This document shows, piece after piece, positions 1 through 8,179 of a stretch of DNA of 64,000 nt. Every line of letters begins with the position of its first letter. The first letter of the stretch is position 1. The position numbers and the translations under genes are program-made. This DNA is from Acidobacteriota bacterium (lineage in GTDB: Bacteria; Acidobacteriota; Blastocatellia; Pyrinomonadales; Pyrinomonadaceae): contig CP065000.1 of NCBI GenBank assembly GCA_016700075.1, forward strand, positions 1,736,001 to 1,800,000. Direction: 5' to 3'. The notes beneath the pieces were generated by a model. It searched no databases, had not been told where the DNA came from, and saw nothing but the letters and a program-made list of their open reading frames with translations.

Positions 1-269
1 AGACATTTGACATCGTCTTCATAGACGCCGATAAACCCAACTATTCAAACTACTACAATCTCGTTTTCGACAAGGTCCGCCCCGGCGGCTTCATCGTCGC
101 CGATAACGTCCTCTGGAGCGGCAAGGTCCTCGACGCCGACAAGGACGCGGACACTCAGGCACTGCACGATTACAACCAAAAGGTGATGGCAGACGGCCGC
201 GTCGAGAACATCCTCCTCCCGATAAGAGACGGGCTTATGGTCGCGAGGAAGAAGGGCGGCTATGCGTAA
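1..269 (+). CDS. SAM-dependent O-methyltransferase, C-terminal part
   Basis: Only the last 88 codons are present, read from base 3; the start lies outside the window. The fragment carries the marks of family 3 (caffeoyl-CoA / catechol type) O-methyltransferases. VFIDADKPNYSNYY contains the Asp of the metal and SAM region, PGGFIVADNVLWSG contains the Asp-Asn metal ligand pair, and the chain ends in LPIRDGLMVARKK, the usual last strand. Such enzymes move a methyl group from SAM to a hydroxyl of a catechol-like acceptor; the acceptor cannot be read from this piece. The stop codon overlaps the next start by 8 bases, so the two are probably co-transcribed. Confidence 0.85.
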   Translation, partial: TFDIVFIDADKPNYSNYYNLVFDKVRPGGFIVADNVLWSGKVLDADKDADTQALHDYNQKVMADGRVENILLPIRDGLMVARKKGGYA

Positions 270-513
270 GTCTCAATTAGCCGTCGACCTGGTGATCGTA
301 GCGTTCTATCTGGGAATCATCGCGCTTCTTGTTTTTGTCGATTCAGCTGTCGGCCTTAGCTTGCTTGCCATTCCGTGGAGCATTCCGTTGATGATGCTTA
401 GCGGTCTGATCCTGTATATGACAACTGACGGTGACAAGATCATCATGATCGGGTGTGTCGTTGGCGCCGTATTGAACTCTATACTTTTTCTGTACTTGAG
501 AAATCGATCATAA
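262..513 (+). CDS. small two- to three-helix membrane protein, unknown function
   Basis: An 83-residue protein starting at an ATG inside the end of the methyltransferase gene (8-base overlap), which suggests translational coupling. It is almost entirely hydrophobic: helices at about residues 8-28, 32-52 and 58-78 separated by short polar turns (TTDGDK). The C-terminus is basic (LRNRS), so it is probably cytoplasmic. I recognise no family. The tight overlap and the absence of a competing reading frame support it as a real gene. Confidence 0.6.
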   Translation: MRKSQLAVDLVIVAFYLGIIALLVFVDSAVGLSLLAIPWSIPLMMLSGLILYMTTDGDKIIMIGCVVGAVLNSILFLYLRNRS

Positions 514-576
514 TCGCGTCCCCGCGGTCGTTGATGCGTATGGCTCATGGTTCGCAAAATAATAATTTGGCAATGG

Positions 577-596
577 GTGTATCCCATATGATACAC
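577..596. promoter_or_regulatory. palindromic operator candidate upstream of the HigBA-like pair
   Basis: A perfect 7-base inverted repeat, GTGTATC-CCATAT-GATACAC, ends 7 bases before the GTG start of the toxin gene. A TTGGCA box at 568-573 could serve as a -35 element. HigA-type antitoxins bind such palindromes to repress their own operon, so this is the natural autoregulation site. That is inference from position and symmetry. Confidence 0.5.
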
Positions 597-603
597 TCTA
601 ACC

Positions 604-897
604 GTGATCGAGATTCGCCAAACCGAGCACTACGCCAAATGGTTCAAGGCTCTTAAGGATCACATTGCCAGAGCGCGAATCGACGTCCGTATTCGGCGTC
701 TTTCACTCGGGAATCCGGGCGACGTGAAACCCGTGGGCGAAGGTGTATCTGAAATGAGAATCGATTACGGGCCCGGCTATCGGGTGTATTTTTTGACGAA
801 AGGCAGCGAACTGATCCTGCTTTTGATAGGTGGCGATAAGTCCACACAAGAAAAAGACATCGCAAAGGCGAAACAGATCGCCAAAGATGTCGATTAG
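604..897 (+). CDS. RelE/HigB-type toxin (Gp49-like addiction module killer)
   Basis: A 97-residue protein of the RelE/ParE-fold toxin superfamily, Gp49-like branch. Family marks are the N-terminal strand IEIRQTEHYAKWFKALKD, the Arg-rich helix RARIDVRIRRLSLGNPGD, and the core strands MRIDYGPGYRVYFLTKGSELILLLIGGDKSTQ. The helical tail is KDIAKAKQIAKDV. Family members cut mRNA, usually at the ribosome. The start is a GTG at 604 just downstream of a palindrome. The antitoxin gene follows by 9 bases, so this is a toxin-first arrangement as in higBA and unlike most type II modules. Both partners look intact. Confidence 0.88.
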   Translation: MIEIRQTEHYAKWFKALKDHIARARIDVRIRRLSLGNPGDVKPVGEGVSEMRIDYGPGYRVYFLTKGSELILLLIGGDKSTQEKDIAKAKQIAKDVD

Positions 898-906
898 GAG
901 ATCGGT

Positions 907-1197
907 ATGGGAAAGATCAAAACGACCCCGTGGGATCCGGCGGAGCATTTAAATTCCGAAAAGGAAATGGCCGCCTATCTTGAGGCTGCGCTTGAGGAGG
1001 GCGAGCCATCTTTGGTAGCCGCGGCACTTGGCGACATTGCACGCTCCCGCGGGATGACCCAACTCGCGAGAGATACCGGACTTGGTCGCGAGAGTCTCTA
1101 TAAAGCTCTGTCGCCAAATGGAAATCCAGAATTTTCAACGATCTTGAAAGTGGTTCAGGCTTTGGGTCTAAAACTACATGCTTCTCCCGTGAAGTAG
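907..1197 (+). CDS. HigA-like antitoxin, addiction module antidote protein
   Basis: A 96-residue helix-turn-helix protein matching the 'putative addiction module antidote' family (HI1420-like). The N-terminal part (WDPAEHLNSEKEMAAYLEAALEE) is the family's typical opening. The HTH lies at about residues 52-85 (GMTQLARDTGLGRESLYKAL, then NPEFSTILKVVQALGLKL). The ribosome site GGAG overlaps the toxin stop, 6 bases before the ATG. It should neutralise the upstream toxin and, with it, repress the operon at the palindrome at 577-596. Intact and typical in length. Confidence 0.88.
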   Translation: MGKIKTTPWDPAEHLNSEKEMAAYLEAALEEGEPSLVAAALGDIARSRGMTQLARDTGLGRESLYKALSPNGNPEFSTILKVVQALGLKLHASPVK

Positions 1198-1410
1198 TCG
1201 GGACAGATTCGCTGATGCACCACTCGTCCATTAAGCAACATTTACGACCCTACAGTATTTATGGGCGGCGTAAGACCGCGTTTCGAATATTCTGCTGCCG
1301 GTGAGGGACGGGTTGATGATCATGTGCAAGAACTGAGGCAATGCTTCAGGATCGCCACGCATCTCGCGCCGGGTTCGGTATTTAAGGTTATGCGGTATAT
1401 ACTCTCCCGC

Positions 1411-1863
1411 ATGAAACACCTGATCATTCTGTTGTCCTTCGTGCTTTCCCTCACTTTTTCGGTATCGGGTCAAACTGCGGCACCGAAACAACCTCAATCT
1501 TTGCTGTACAAGACCGGTAACCCTGCCGACTGGCCGAAAGAGCAGGACGCGGTGGTTTCAGCTAAGAAGAATCACAAGATACTGCTTGAGAACGACGAAG
1601 TGCGCGTGCTGGAAGTTACTGTGCTTCCCGGTGAAAAAGAATCCGTTCATCATCATCAATGGCCGAGTGTACTTTATATAACCCAAGCCGGGGACTTTAT
1701 AGACCGCGATGGCTCAGGCAATGTCATCTTTGACACACGAAAGCTCCCTGAACCGCTTAAATTTCCACTCACGATGTATAAAGAACCCGAAGCGCCGCAT
1801 TCCGTCGAGAACCTCAGCAAGACCATCGCCATCAAACTCATAAGGGTCGAGATGAAGAAGTGA
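1411..1863 (+). CDS. exported cupin-fold protein
   Basis: 150 residues from the ATG at 1411, chosen because it opens directly into a signal peptide (MKHLIILLSFVLSLTFSVSG, cleavage about residue 20-23); longer in-frame extensions upstream are not signal-like. The mature part is a single cupin barrel. The metal-binding first motif is GEKESVHHHQWPSVLYI with three His in a row, and the second motif is EAPHSVENLS. A single-domain periplasmic cupin of this type could be a small-molecule dioxygenase, an isomerase or a binding protein; the substrate cannot be inferred. It stands alone, with 213 bases before it. Confidence 0.7.
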   Translation: MKHLIILLSFVLSLTFSVSGQTAAPKQPQSLLYKTGNPADWPKEQDAVVSAKKNHKILLENDEVRVLEVTVLPGEKESVHHHQWPSVLYITQAGDFIDRDGSGNVIFDTRKLPEPLKFPLTMYKEPEAPHSVENLSKTIAIKLIRVEMKK

Positions 1864-1951
1864 TCGGCCGTCTCACCCAAAAGTATTAGCTTCTGCTCAC
1901 CGCAATTGATGGTTACATTCCGATCCTTACTCGATAAACTTATTTTAGTTG

Positions 1952-2014
1952 CTTTGCGGCTTCGCGACTCTGCGGGAAATTTCCCTCCCGCAAAGGCGCA
2001 AGGCCGCGACGGCG
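1952..2014. repeat. oligomer inverted repeat, 'TTTGCGGC' type
   Basis: The spacer before the pirin gene holds a hairpin of two arms made of short GCG-rich oligomers. The left arm runs TTTGCGGCTTCGCGACTCTG and the right arm CCCGCAAAGGCGCAAGGCCG, separated by GGGAAATTTCCCT. The arms are imperfect inverse copies. It is one of several spacers in this window with the same architecture but different oligomers (see 14974, 36335, 37635, 52442, 58991). Confidence 0.6.
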
Positions 2015-2030
2015 AATAAGGAGATCATAG

Positions 2031-2927
2031 ATGACTGCAGAGACAAAACAGGCCAGACAAGTGAAAAAGGTTGAGAGGATCGTTACGCCGCCGCCGCGGC
2101 ATTGGGTCGGCGATGGATTTAACGTGCATGGATTTTTGCCGCACGGGCCGCTGGACGCTGAGCGAATGAGTCCGTTCTTTCTGCTCGATTACAATGCAAA
2201 GATGGATTTCCCGCCACGCAAAACGCCTTATGGCGTCGGGCCGCACCCGCATCGCGGATTCGAGACAGTGACCATCGCCTACAAAGGCAAGGTCGCTCAT
2301 CACGACAGTCGCGGCAATGGCGGCGTCATCGGCGAAGGCGACGTTCAATGGATGACCGCGGGCAGCGGGTTGCTGCACAAGGAATATCACGAAAAGGAAC
2401 GCAGCATGCGCGGCGGCGAGTTTCAGATGGTCCAGCTTTGGGTCAATTTGCCGGCAGTTCACAAAATGACCGAGCCGCGGTATCAGGCGATAACGAACGG
2501 CGAGATGGGACGAGCCGCTTTGCCAAACGGCGGCGAGGTCGAGATCATAGCTGGTGAATTTGACGGCGTCAAAGGGCCGGCGACGACCTTTTCTCCCGTT
2601 CATCTTTACAATGCAAAACCGATCGCGGGATCTGAATTCAAGCTGTCATTCCCGGAACATTACACGACCGCAATTTTGGCGATAGAGGGTTCGGCGACGA
2701 TAAATGGCGACACAGAACTGCCGCTCGATCACCTGGCGGTTTTTGCAAATGAGGGTACCGAGATCGTTGTGCGAGCGAACGAAGACGCGATCCTGCTAGT
2801 CCTGGCGGGCGAACCGCTGAATGAACCGATCGCTCAGTACGGGCCGTTTTTGATGAATACGCGTGAGGAGATCGTACAGGCGATCCAGGATTTTCAGTCC
2901 GGTAAATTCGGCGAATTGGCAGACTGA
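2031..2927 (+). CDS. pirin family protein (bicupin)
   Basis: 298 residues with the two cupin domains of pirins. The N-terminal domain has the canonical iron-binding set: PHPHRGFETVTIAYKGKVAHHDS with the His-x-His and the following His, then WMTAGSGLLHKEYHEKE with the last His and Glu. The C-terminal cupin (about residues 180-280) lacks metal ligands, as is normal. Bacterial pirins include quercetin-type dioxygenases and redox-sensing regulators of central metabolism; the exact role is open. The ribosome site AAGGAG precedes the ATG. It is followed by a good terminator, so it is probably monocistronic. Confidence 0.92.
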   Translation: MTAETKQARQVKKVERIVTPPPRHWVGDGFNVHGFLPHGPLDAERMSPFFLLDYNAKMDFPPRKTPYGVGPHPHRGFETVTIAYKGKVAHHDSRGNGGVIGEGDVQWMTAGSGLLHKEYHEKERSMRGGEFQMVQLWVNLPAVHKMTEPRYQAITNGEMGRAALPNGGEVEIIAGEFDGVKGPATTFSPVHLYNAKPIAGSEFKLSFPEHYTTAILAIEGSATINGDTELPLDHLAVFANEGTEIVVRANEDAILLVLAGEPLNEPIAQYGPFLMNTREEIVQAIQDFQSGKFGELAD

Positions 2928-2949
2928 TCGATCTGATCGGAACTACAAG

Positions 2950-2997
2950 CCCACTCGAATCAGGCTGATACACAGCTCAGCTTGACGAGTGGGTTTC
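2950..2997 (+). terminator. hairpin terminator after the pirin gene
   Basis: CCCACTCG (2950-2957) pairs with CGAGTGGG (2986-2993), and an inner helix GCTGA/TCAGC extends the stem. Three T and an AT-rich tail follow. It sits 22 bases after the pirin stop. The short T-run makes it a moderate terminator. Confidence 0.55.
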
Positions 2998-3044
2998 ATA
3001 CTATTTGTCCTAGATTAGGTCTCCAACGTGGTATATTTCCGCTG

Positions 3045-3407
3045 ATGTCGCTATTGGCAAAAATTCTCACGGCGTTCGTCGCGATCGAGCATATCGGGAT
3101 CATGATCCTTGAGATGTTTTTTTGGGATCATCCGGTCGGTCAGCGGATCTTCGGTATGACGCCCGAATTATCTGCGGCTTCGGCTACGCTCGCGGCCAAC
3201 CAAGGTTTGTACAATGGATTTCTGGCAGCTGGTCTTTTCTGGGGATTGATCAACGGACGGCGTGAGATCAAACTCTTCTTTCTCGGCTGCGTGATCGTCG
3301 CCGGCATCTTCGGCGGGGCAACGGCAAAAACGTCGATCATTTTTACACAAGCACTGCCGGCTGTATTGGCGTTCCTCGTGGTCACGTTTTCCCCCGAAGT
3401 CGAATGA
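3045..3407 (+). CDS. DUF1304 family membrane protein
   Basis: 120 residues from the ATG at 3045. This start gives the usual family length and the family opening (MSLLAKILTAFVAIEHIGIMILEM); the longer reading upstream would begin inside the terminator tail. There are four membrane helices. Family signatures are EHIGIMILEMFFW, the invariant NQGLYNGFLAAGLFWG, and a final helix ending in FTQALPAVLAFLV. Function is unknown; the family is a small integral inner-membrane protein. It converges on thrA with 23 bases between the stops. Confidence 0.85.
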   Translation: MSLLAKILTAFVAIEHIGIMILEMFFWDHPVGQRIFGMTPELSAASATLAANQGLYNGFLAAGLFWGLINGRREIKLFFLGCVIVAGIFGGATAKTSIIFTQALPAVLAFLVVTFSPEVE

Positions 3408-3430
3408 ACCATATTCAAGCGGCTTTTTGC

Positions 3431-5866
3431 TCAAGAACGCGCAGCTCGAATGATGTCGGCGAAGACGCCGGCGGCGGTCACATCAGCTCCTGCACCGGCG
3501 CCTTTGATGACAAGCGGCTGTTCGGAATAGCGGTCAGTGAAAAAAAGCACGGCATTATCCTTGCCCGAAAGCCCCGCGAAATTATGCTCCGGGCCGATCT
3601 GCTGCAGCCCGACCTTTGCTGTACCGTCAGCAAATGACGCGATGTATTTAAGCGTCTTGCCATTGGCGGCCGCGGCATCGAGCAGGCCTCTGAAATGTGT
3701 TTCGTTCGCTGAAAGTTCGCGATAGAAATCCTCAACCGAACCCAAAAGACACGAAGCGGGCAGGAATCCTTCGTTCTCGATGTCATCCATTTCCAGTGCG
3801 TAACCGGCCTCGCGGGCGAGTATCAATATCTTGCGTGCGACGTCAGTGCCGTTCAGGTCCAATCGCGGATCGGGCTCCGTATAGCCTTCCGTTTGTGCCT
3901 GTTTGACGACATCGGCAAAGGGCCGAGTGCCGTCGTAATTATTGAAAACAAAATTCAGCGTGCCCGAAAGCACGGCCTCGATGCGGCGGACGCGGTCGCC
4001 GCTGCGGAGAAGGTCGCCGAGCGTGTGAATTATCGGCAGCCCGGCACCGACGTTAGTTTCGAAAAAGAAATTGGCTCCGTATTCTCTGGCAAGGCCCTTC
4101 AACTGCCTATATTTCTCCAGTTCGGATGACGCGGCGATCTTGTTGCAGGCGACGATCGAAATGCTGCGTTTCAGCAGCTTTGGATAGCATTCGACGACCT
4201 GCGGGCTCGCGGTTACATCCACGAAGACCGTGTTTCGCAAGTTCATCGCGATAAGTCGATCGGTGAACTGCGAAATATCCATTTCCGCACCGATTTGGTC
4301 GAGATCTATCGCGGCCGCACCAATTCCCTCTTCGTCGATCATGGCCCGGCGGCTGTTCGCAACGCCGGCTATGCGGACGTTCAGCCGCAGGTCATCGAGC
4401 AGCGCATCGTGCTGGCGTTGCAGCTGGTCCAGCAATCGGCCGCCGACGGTTCCGACGCCCGCGATGAAGACATTCACTTGCTTGCTGCCGTCTGAGAAGA
4501 ACTCTTCGTTCAGGACGTTGACCGCCTTGCGGACGTCCGACGACGCGATGACGGCGGAGATGTTACGCTCGCTGGAGCCCTGCGCGATGGCGTGTATGTT
4601 GATGCCGTTGCTGCCGAGCGTTGAGAACATCTTGCCGCTGACGCCGGTGTGAAAACGCATGTTGTCGCCGACGAGTGCGAGTATCGAAAAACCAGTTTCG
4701 ACGCGAAGCGGGTCGATCTTTCCTACGGCGATCTCGTTCTCGAATTCCGCATCGACGGCCTGTTTTGCGGTGTTGGCGAACTTTTCTTCCACAGCCACGC
4801 AGATCGAATGTTCAGACGAACTTTGCGTGATCAGAATTACGTTGATCTGCGCCGCGGCGAGAGCACCAAAAAGTCTCTTTGAAAAACCCGGAATGCCGAC
4901 CATTCCGGAGCCCTCGAGATTCAAGATGGCAATGCCGTCGATGCTGGAAATGCCGCGGATAATGCCGCCGTCATCGGTTTGTTGTTCGATCAGCGTGCCC
5001 GCGTCATCGGGAGCGAATGTGTTCTTCACGAGCACCGGAATGCCCGGCGACATCACCGGCTGTATCGTCGGCGGATAGATGACCTTTGCCCCGAAATGCG
5101 AAAGCTCCATCGCCTCGCGATACGAGATCGCAGGGATGTGTTTGGCGTTTCGCACGAAACGCGGATCGGCAGTCATCATGCCCGAAACGTCCGTCCAAAT
5201 TTCCAACATCTCAGCGTCAACGGCCGCCGCAATTATCGCTGCCGTATAATCCGAACCGCCGCGTCCGAGCGTGGTCGTGTCGCCGCTCTCAGTAGAAGCG
5301 ATGAAGCCGGGCATCACGGTTACCTGAGCATTTGACGCATCGAAGTAATCTTTGACGTTGCTGTTCGTCTCGCTGAATTTGACAGTGGCTTTGCCGAAAA
5401 CGGCGTCCGTTCGTACAAGCTCTCGGCTATCTGCCCACTCGACATCAATGCCTTTCGACACTAGCAACGCTGTCAGAATTCTGGAAGACAAGATCTCGCC
5501 AAAGCTCAGTATCTTGTCCAACGTTTTGGGTGAAAGCTCGCGGACCAAGCCGACGCCGTCAAAAAGATTTGCAAGCTCCTTGAATGAGAGTTTGATGAAT
5601 TCCGCCGCTTCTTCCTGATGTGCTCCCGAAAGCAGATTTTCAGCGGTCTCGAGATGTCTACTGCGCAGTTCGTCCAACTTTTCGGCATTCGTCCGGCCCT
5701 TTGATTCCGCTTCGCGGCCGAGTGCGATCAGTGCGTCGGTCGTTCCCTGCATCGCCGAAACCACGACCGCCAGCCGCTCACCGCAGCGTGAAGCGACGAT
5801 GTCGGCAACCTTGCTGATATTTTCTGCGTTGGCGACGGACGAGCCGCCGAACTTAAGGACCTTCAT
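3431..5866 (-). CDS. thrA: bifunctional aspartokinase / homoserine dehydrogenase
   Basis: 811 residues, close to E. coli ThrA (820). It catalyses the first and third steps from aspartate toward threonine, methionine and lysine. The aspartokinase domain spans about residues 1-290 (VLKFGGSSVANA at the start, then TLGRGGSDYTAA). Two ACT regulatory modules follow at about 310-450, the second carrying GDNMRFHTGVSGKMF. The homoserine dehydrogenase part begins near 465 with the dinucleotide site FIAGVGTVGGRLLDQL and contains the catalytic stretch EPDPRLDLNGTDVARK. thrC lies upstream and overlaps by 4 bases (ATGA), so the two are translationally coupled. Feedback by threonine through the ACT pair is expected from the family. 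Confidence 0.97.
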   Translation of the reverse strand: MKVLKFGGSSVANAENISKVADIVASRCGERLAVVVSAMQGTTDALIALGREAESKGRTNAEKLDELRSRHLETAENLLSGAHQEEAAEFIKLSFKELANLFDGVGLVRELSPKTLDKILSFGEILSSRILTALLVSKGIDVEWADSRELVRTDAVFGKATVKFSETNSNVKDYFDASNAQVTVMPGFIASTESGDTTTLGRGGSDYTAAIIAAAVDAEMLEIWTDVSGMMTADPRFVRNAKHIPAISYREAMELSHFGAKVIYPPTIQPVMSPGIPVLVKNTFAPDDAGTLIEQQTDDGGIIRGISSIDGIAILNLEGSGMVGIPGFSKRLFGALAAAQINVILITQSSSEHSICVAVEEKFANTAKQAVDAEFENEIAVGKIDPLRVETGFSILALVGDNMRFHTGVSGKMFSTLGSNGINIHAIAQGSSERNISAVIASSDVRKAVNVLNEEFFSDGSKQVNVFIAGVGTVGGRLLDQLQRQHDALLDDLRLNVRIAGVANSRRAMIDEEGIGAAAIDLDQIGAEMDISQFTDRLIAMNLRNTVFVDVTASPQVVECYPKLLKRSISIVACNKIAASSELEKYRQLKGLAREYGANFFFETNVGAGLPIIHTLGDLLRSGDRVRRIEAVLSGTLNFVFNNYDGTRPFADVVKQAQTEGYTEPDPRLDLNGTDVARKILILAREAGYALEMDDIENEGFLPASCLLGSVEDFYRELSANETHFRGLLDAAAANGKTLKYIASFADGTAKVGLQQIGPEHNFAGLSGKDNAVLFFTDRYSEQPLVIKGAGAGADVTAAGVFADIIRAARS

Positions 5867-7152
5867 ATTCTGCTCAGGATAACATCGCGAACCGCCGTGT
5901 AATCATTATCTATCTCCATGCTCTGCTTCGTCTTTTCTGCGAGGCCGCTCACGCTTTCGGGAATCTCGGGCTCAAAACCGAGGATTTCCGAAACCACGTC
6001 AAATTTTATCGGATGTGCGGTCGCCAGCAAATAGCCTCGGCCGCCGTGCTCTTCTAAGTATTTCGAAAGGGATGCGTAGCCGACCGCTCCATGCGGGTCG
6101 AGAATGTAATTACTTTGTTCGTACACACTGCGAATGATCGCTCGGGTTTCGTCGTCAGAAATGCTTGTTGCCGCGATCTTCGCCGCAATTTGCGGAAGAT
6201 CGTGTTCGAAAAGTTCCAAAATGCGAACAAAATTGCTGGGCGAACCCACGTCCATTGCGTTCGATAAGGTTGCGACAGCAGGAATCGGCTCATATTTCTG
6301 CGTTTGAAGGAACCGCGGAACAACATCGTTCGCATTACATGCCGCTATGAACTTGCTTACAGGCAATCCTGACAAATTTGCGATCACTCCCGATGCCAGA
6401 TTACCGAAATTTCCGCTCGGCACGCACACGGTCGGTGCTTCGCCGGCACATTGTTTATGGGCGAAGAAGTAATAGAACTGCTGCGGAAGCCATCGGGCGA
6501 CGTTTATCGAGTTCGCGGAGGTCAGCGAAACTCGTGAACGCAATTCTTCGTCCGCAAGAGCCGCTTTAGCCAGGGCTTGGCAGTCGTCAAAGCTGCCCTG
6601 TACCTCCAATGTAATTACATTCCCGCCAAATGTCGTCAGCTGCAGCTCCTGAATTCGGCTGACGCGGCCTTTTGGGTATAAGATGACGACCTCAACGCCT
6701 TCGACGCCGTGAAAACCGGCCGCAACGGCTCCGCCCGTATCGCCTGACGTTGCAACGACTACTACCGTTTTCTCACCTTTCCCTTGCGAAAAATAGCCGA
6801 GACAGCGGCTCATGAATCTCGCACCGACGTCTTTGAAAGCAAGTGTCGGCCCGTGAAACAGCTCAAGAGCCGAGATGTTATCGACCAAGTGAACAAGCGG
6901 GAAGTCGAAATCCACCGTCTCTTCACAGATCTCGTGAAGCCTTACTTCGTCTATCTCGTTGCCGATATAGGGACGTATTACCTCGTATGCGATCTCGGCA
7001 TTCGATATTTCGCCCAGTCGTTCAACAAAGCCCTCCTTCAGACGCGGTATTTCGGCGGGAAAATACAAGCCTTTGTCGTCGGGCTGTCCTTGGATAACGG
7101 CCTCGCGAAACGACACGGCGGGCGAACGGCGGTTTGTGCTAAAGTATTGCAT
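5863..7152 (-). CDS. thrC: threonine synthase
   Basis: 429 residues, the long PLP-dependent threonine synthase of the enterobacterial type. It converts O-phosphohomoserine to threonine in the cytoplasm. The N-terminal region begins MQYFSTNRRSPAVSFREAVI, as in ThrC. The PLP lysine sits in FHGPTLAFKDVGARF, and the phosphate-binding loop is ATSGDTGGAVAAGF. PSGNFGNLASG and the C-terminal DPHGAVGY motif are present. It is the first gene of the minus-strand unit thrC-thrA, separated by only 62 bases from the divergent homoserine kinase gene, so the three threonine genes share one control region. Confidence 0.97.
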   Translation of the reverse strand: MQYFSTNRRSPAVSFREAVIQGQPDDKGLYFPAEIPRLKEGFVERLGEISNAEIAYEVIRPYIGNEIDEVRLHEICEETVDFDFPLVHLVDNISALELFHGPTLAFKDVGARFMSRCLGYFSQGKGEKTVVVVATSGDTGGAVAAGFHGVEGVEVVILYPKGRVSRIQELQLTTFGGNVITLEVQGSFDDCQALAKAALADEELRSRVSLTSANSINVARWLPQQFYYFFAHKQCAGEAPTVCVPSGNFGNLASGVIANLSGLPVSKFIAACNANDVVPRFLQTQKYEPIPAVATLSNAMDVGSPSNFVRILELFEHDLPQIAAKIAATSISDDETRAIIRSVYEQSNYILDPHGAVGYASLSKYLEEHGGRGYLLATAHPIKFDVVSEILGFEPEIPESVSGLAEKTKQSMEIDNDYTAVRDVILSRI

Positions 7153-7214
7153 CGGATTCGCTGCTTTCTAATGATATAACGCCGGTGCGATGCAGGCGAA
7201 GATCAAGTGAAAAT

Positions 7215-8138
7215 ATGGATGCAATACGTGTACACTCACCCGCGACCGTTTCCAACGTTGTCTGCGGATTCGACTGTCTCGGCTTTGCGCTGAGCGAGCC
7301 GTATGACGACATCACGCTGCGTCTGATCGACGAGCCGGTCATCAGAATTTCCCACAACGACAGCTTTGGGCTGCCGACCGAACCCGAGAGAAACGTCGCA
7401 GGTGTGGCGTTGCGGGCGATGCTCGATGCCATTGATAAAGAGGTCGGATTTGACGTCGAGATAGCAAAGGGCATCAAACCCGGCAGCGGCATCGGTTCGA
7501 GTGCGGCGAGCGCATGCGGTGCGGTCGTCGCAGCGAATGAACTGCTGGGACGGCGTTTCTCGAAGCTCGAACTGATCGAATTCGCGATGGCCGGCGAGAT
7601 GCTCGCTTCGGGTTCGCGGCATGCTGACAATCTGGCACCGTGCATTTTTGGCGGTTTCGTATTGGTTCGCTCATCGCAGCCGCTCGACGTGATAGAACTC
7701 GATCATCCGCCGCTGTTCGCAACCGTTTTGCATCCGCAGATAGAGATAAAGACTAGCGAAGCCCGTGCGATATTGCCGCGTGAGGTGCCGCTTGCCGCGG
7801 CCGTGCGGAACTGGAGCAATCTCGGCGCGTTCGTCGCCGCTCTAAACAATGGCGACACGGAAATGTTGTCGCGGGCGATGCGGGACGAGATAATCGAGCC
7901 CGCACGCAGTTCTCTGATCCCGGGTTTTGATGACGTAAAAAACGCCGGCATCGCGGCAGGCGCTATCGGCGGCGGCATCTCAGGTTCCGGGCCGTCAATG
8001 TTCATGATTTCGGCTACGCAAGAGACCGCTCAAAGTGTTGCAAAGGCGATGTCAGATGTTTACTCAGGGATAGGGATCGAGTTCCACACCTATGTTTCTG
8101 CGATCGACCCGAACGGCGTAAAGATGTCCGCCGTCTGA
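7215..8138 (+). CDS. thrB: homoserine kinase
   Basis: 307 residues from the ATG at 7215, which gives the family opening IRVHSPATVSNVVCGFDCLG; an upstream in-frame start at 7185 would add ten unlikely residues. It is a GHMP kinase that phosphorylates homoserine to give the substrate of threonine synthase. The ATP-binding loop is KPGSGIGSSAASACGAVVAA (about residues 85-104), and the C-terminal glycine motif is GAIGGGISGSGPSMF. Divergent from thrC-thrA across a 62-base spacer. clpA follows on the same strand after 41 bases, probably as a separate unit. Confidence 0.95.
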   Translation: MDAIRVHSPATVSNVVCGFDCLGFALSEPYDDITLRLIDEPVIRISHNDSFGLPTEPERNVAGVALRAMLDAIDKEVGFDVEIAKGIKPGSGIGSSAASACGAVVAANELLGRRFSKLELIEFAMAGEMLASGSRHADNLAPCIFGGFVLVRSSQPLDVIELDHPPLFATVLHPQIEIKTSEARAILPREVPLAAAVRNWSNLGAFVAALNNGDTEMLSRAMRDEIIEPARSSLIPGFDDVKNAGIAAGAIGGGISGSGPSMFMISATQETAQSVAKAMSDVYSGIGIEFHTYVSAIDPNGVKMSAV

Positions 8139-8179
8139 TAGGCGGTTAATTTTTTCGGCGGAATTGATAGAATAGAGTT

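Noticed and set aside
7153..7214. Threonine attenuator or riboswitch in the thrC-thrB spacer
   Set aside because: The 62-base spacer has no leader peptide rich in Thr or Ile codons and no terminator-like stem.
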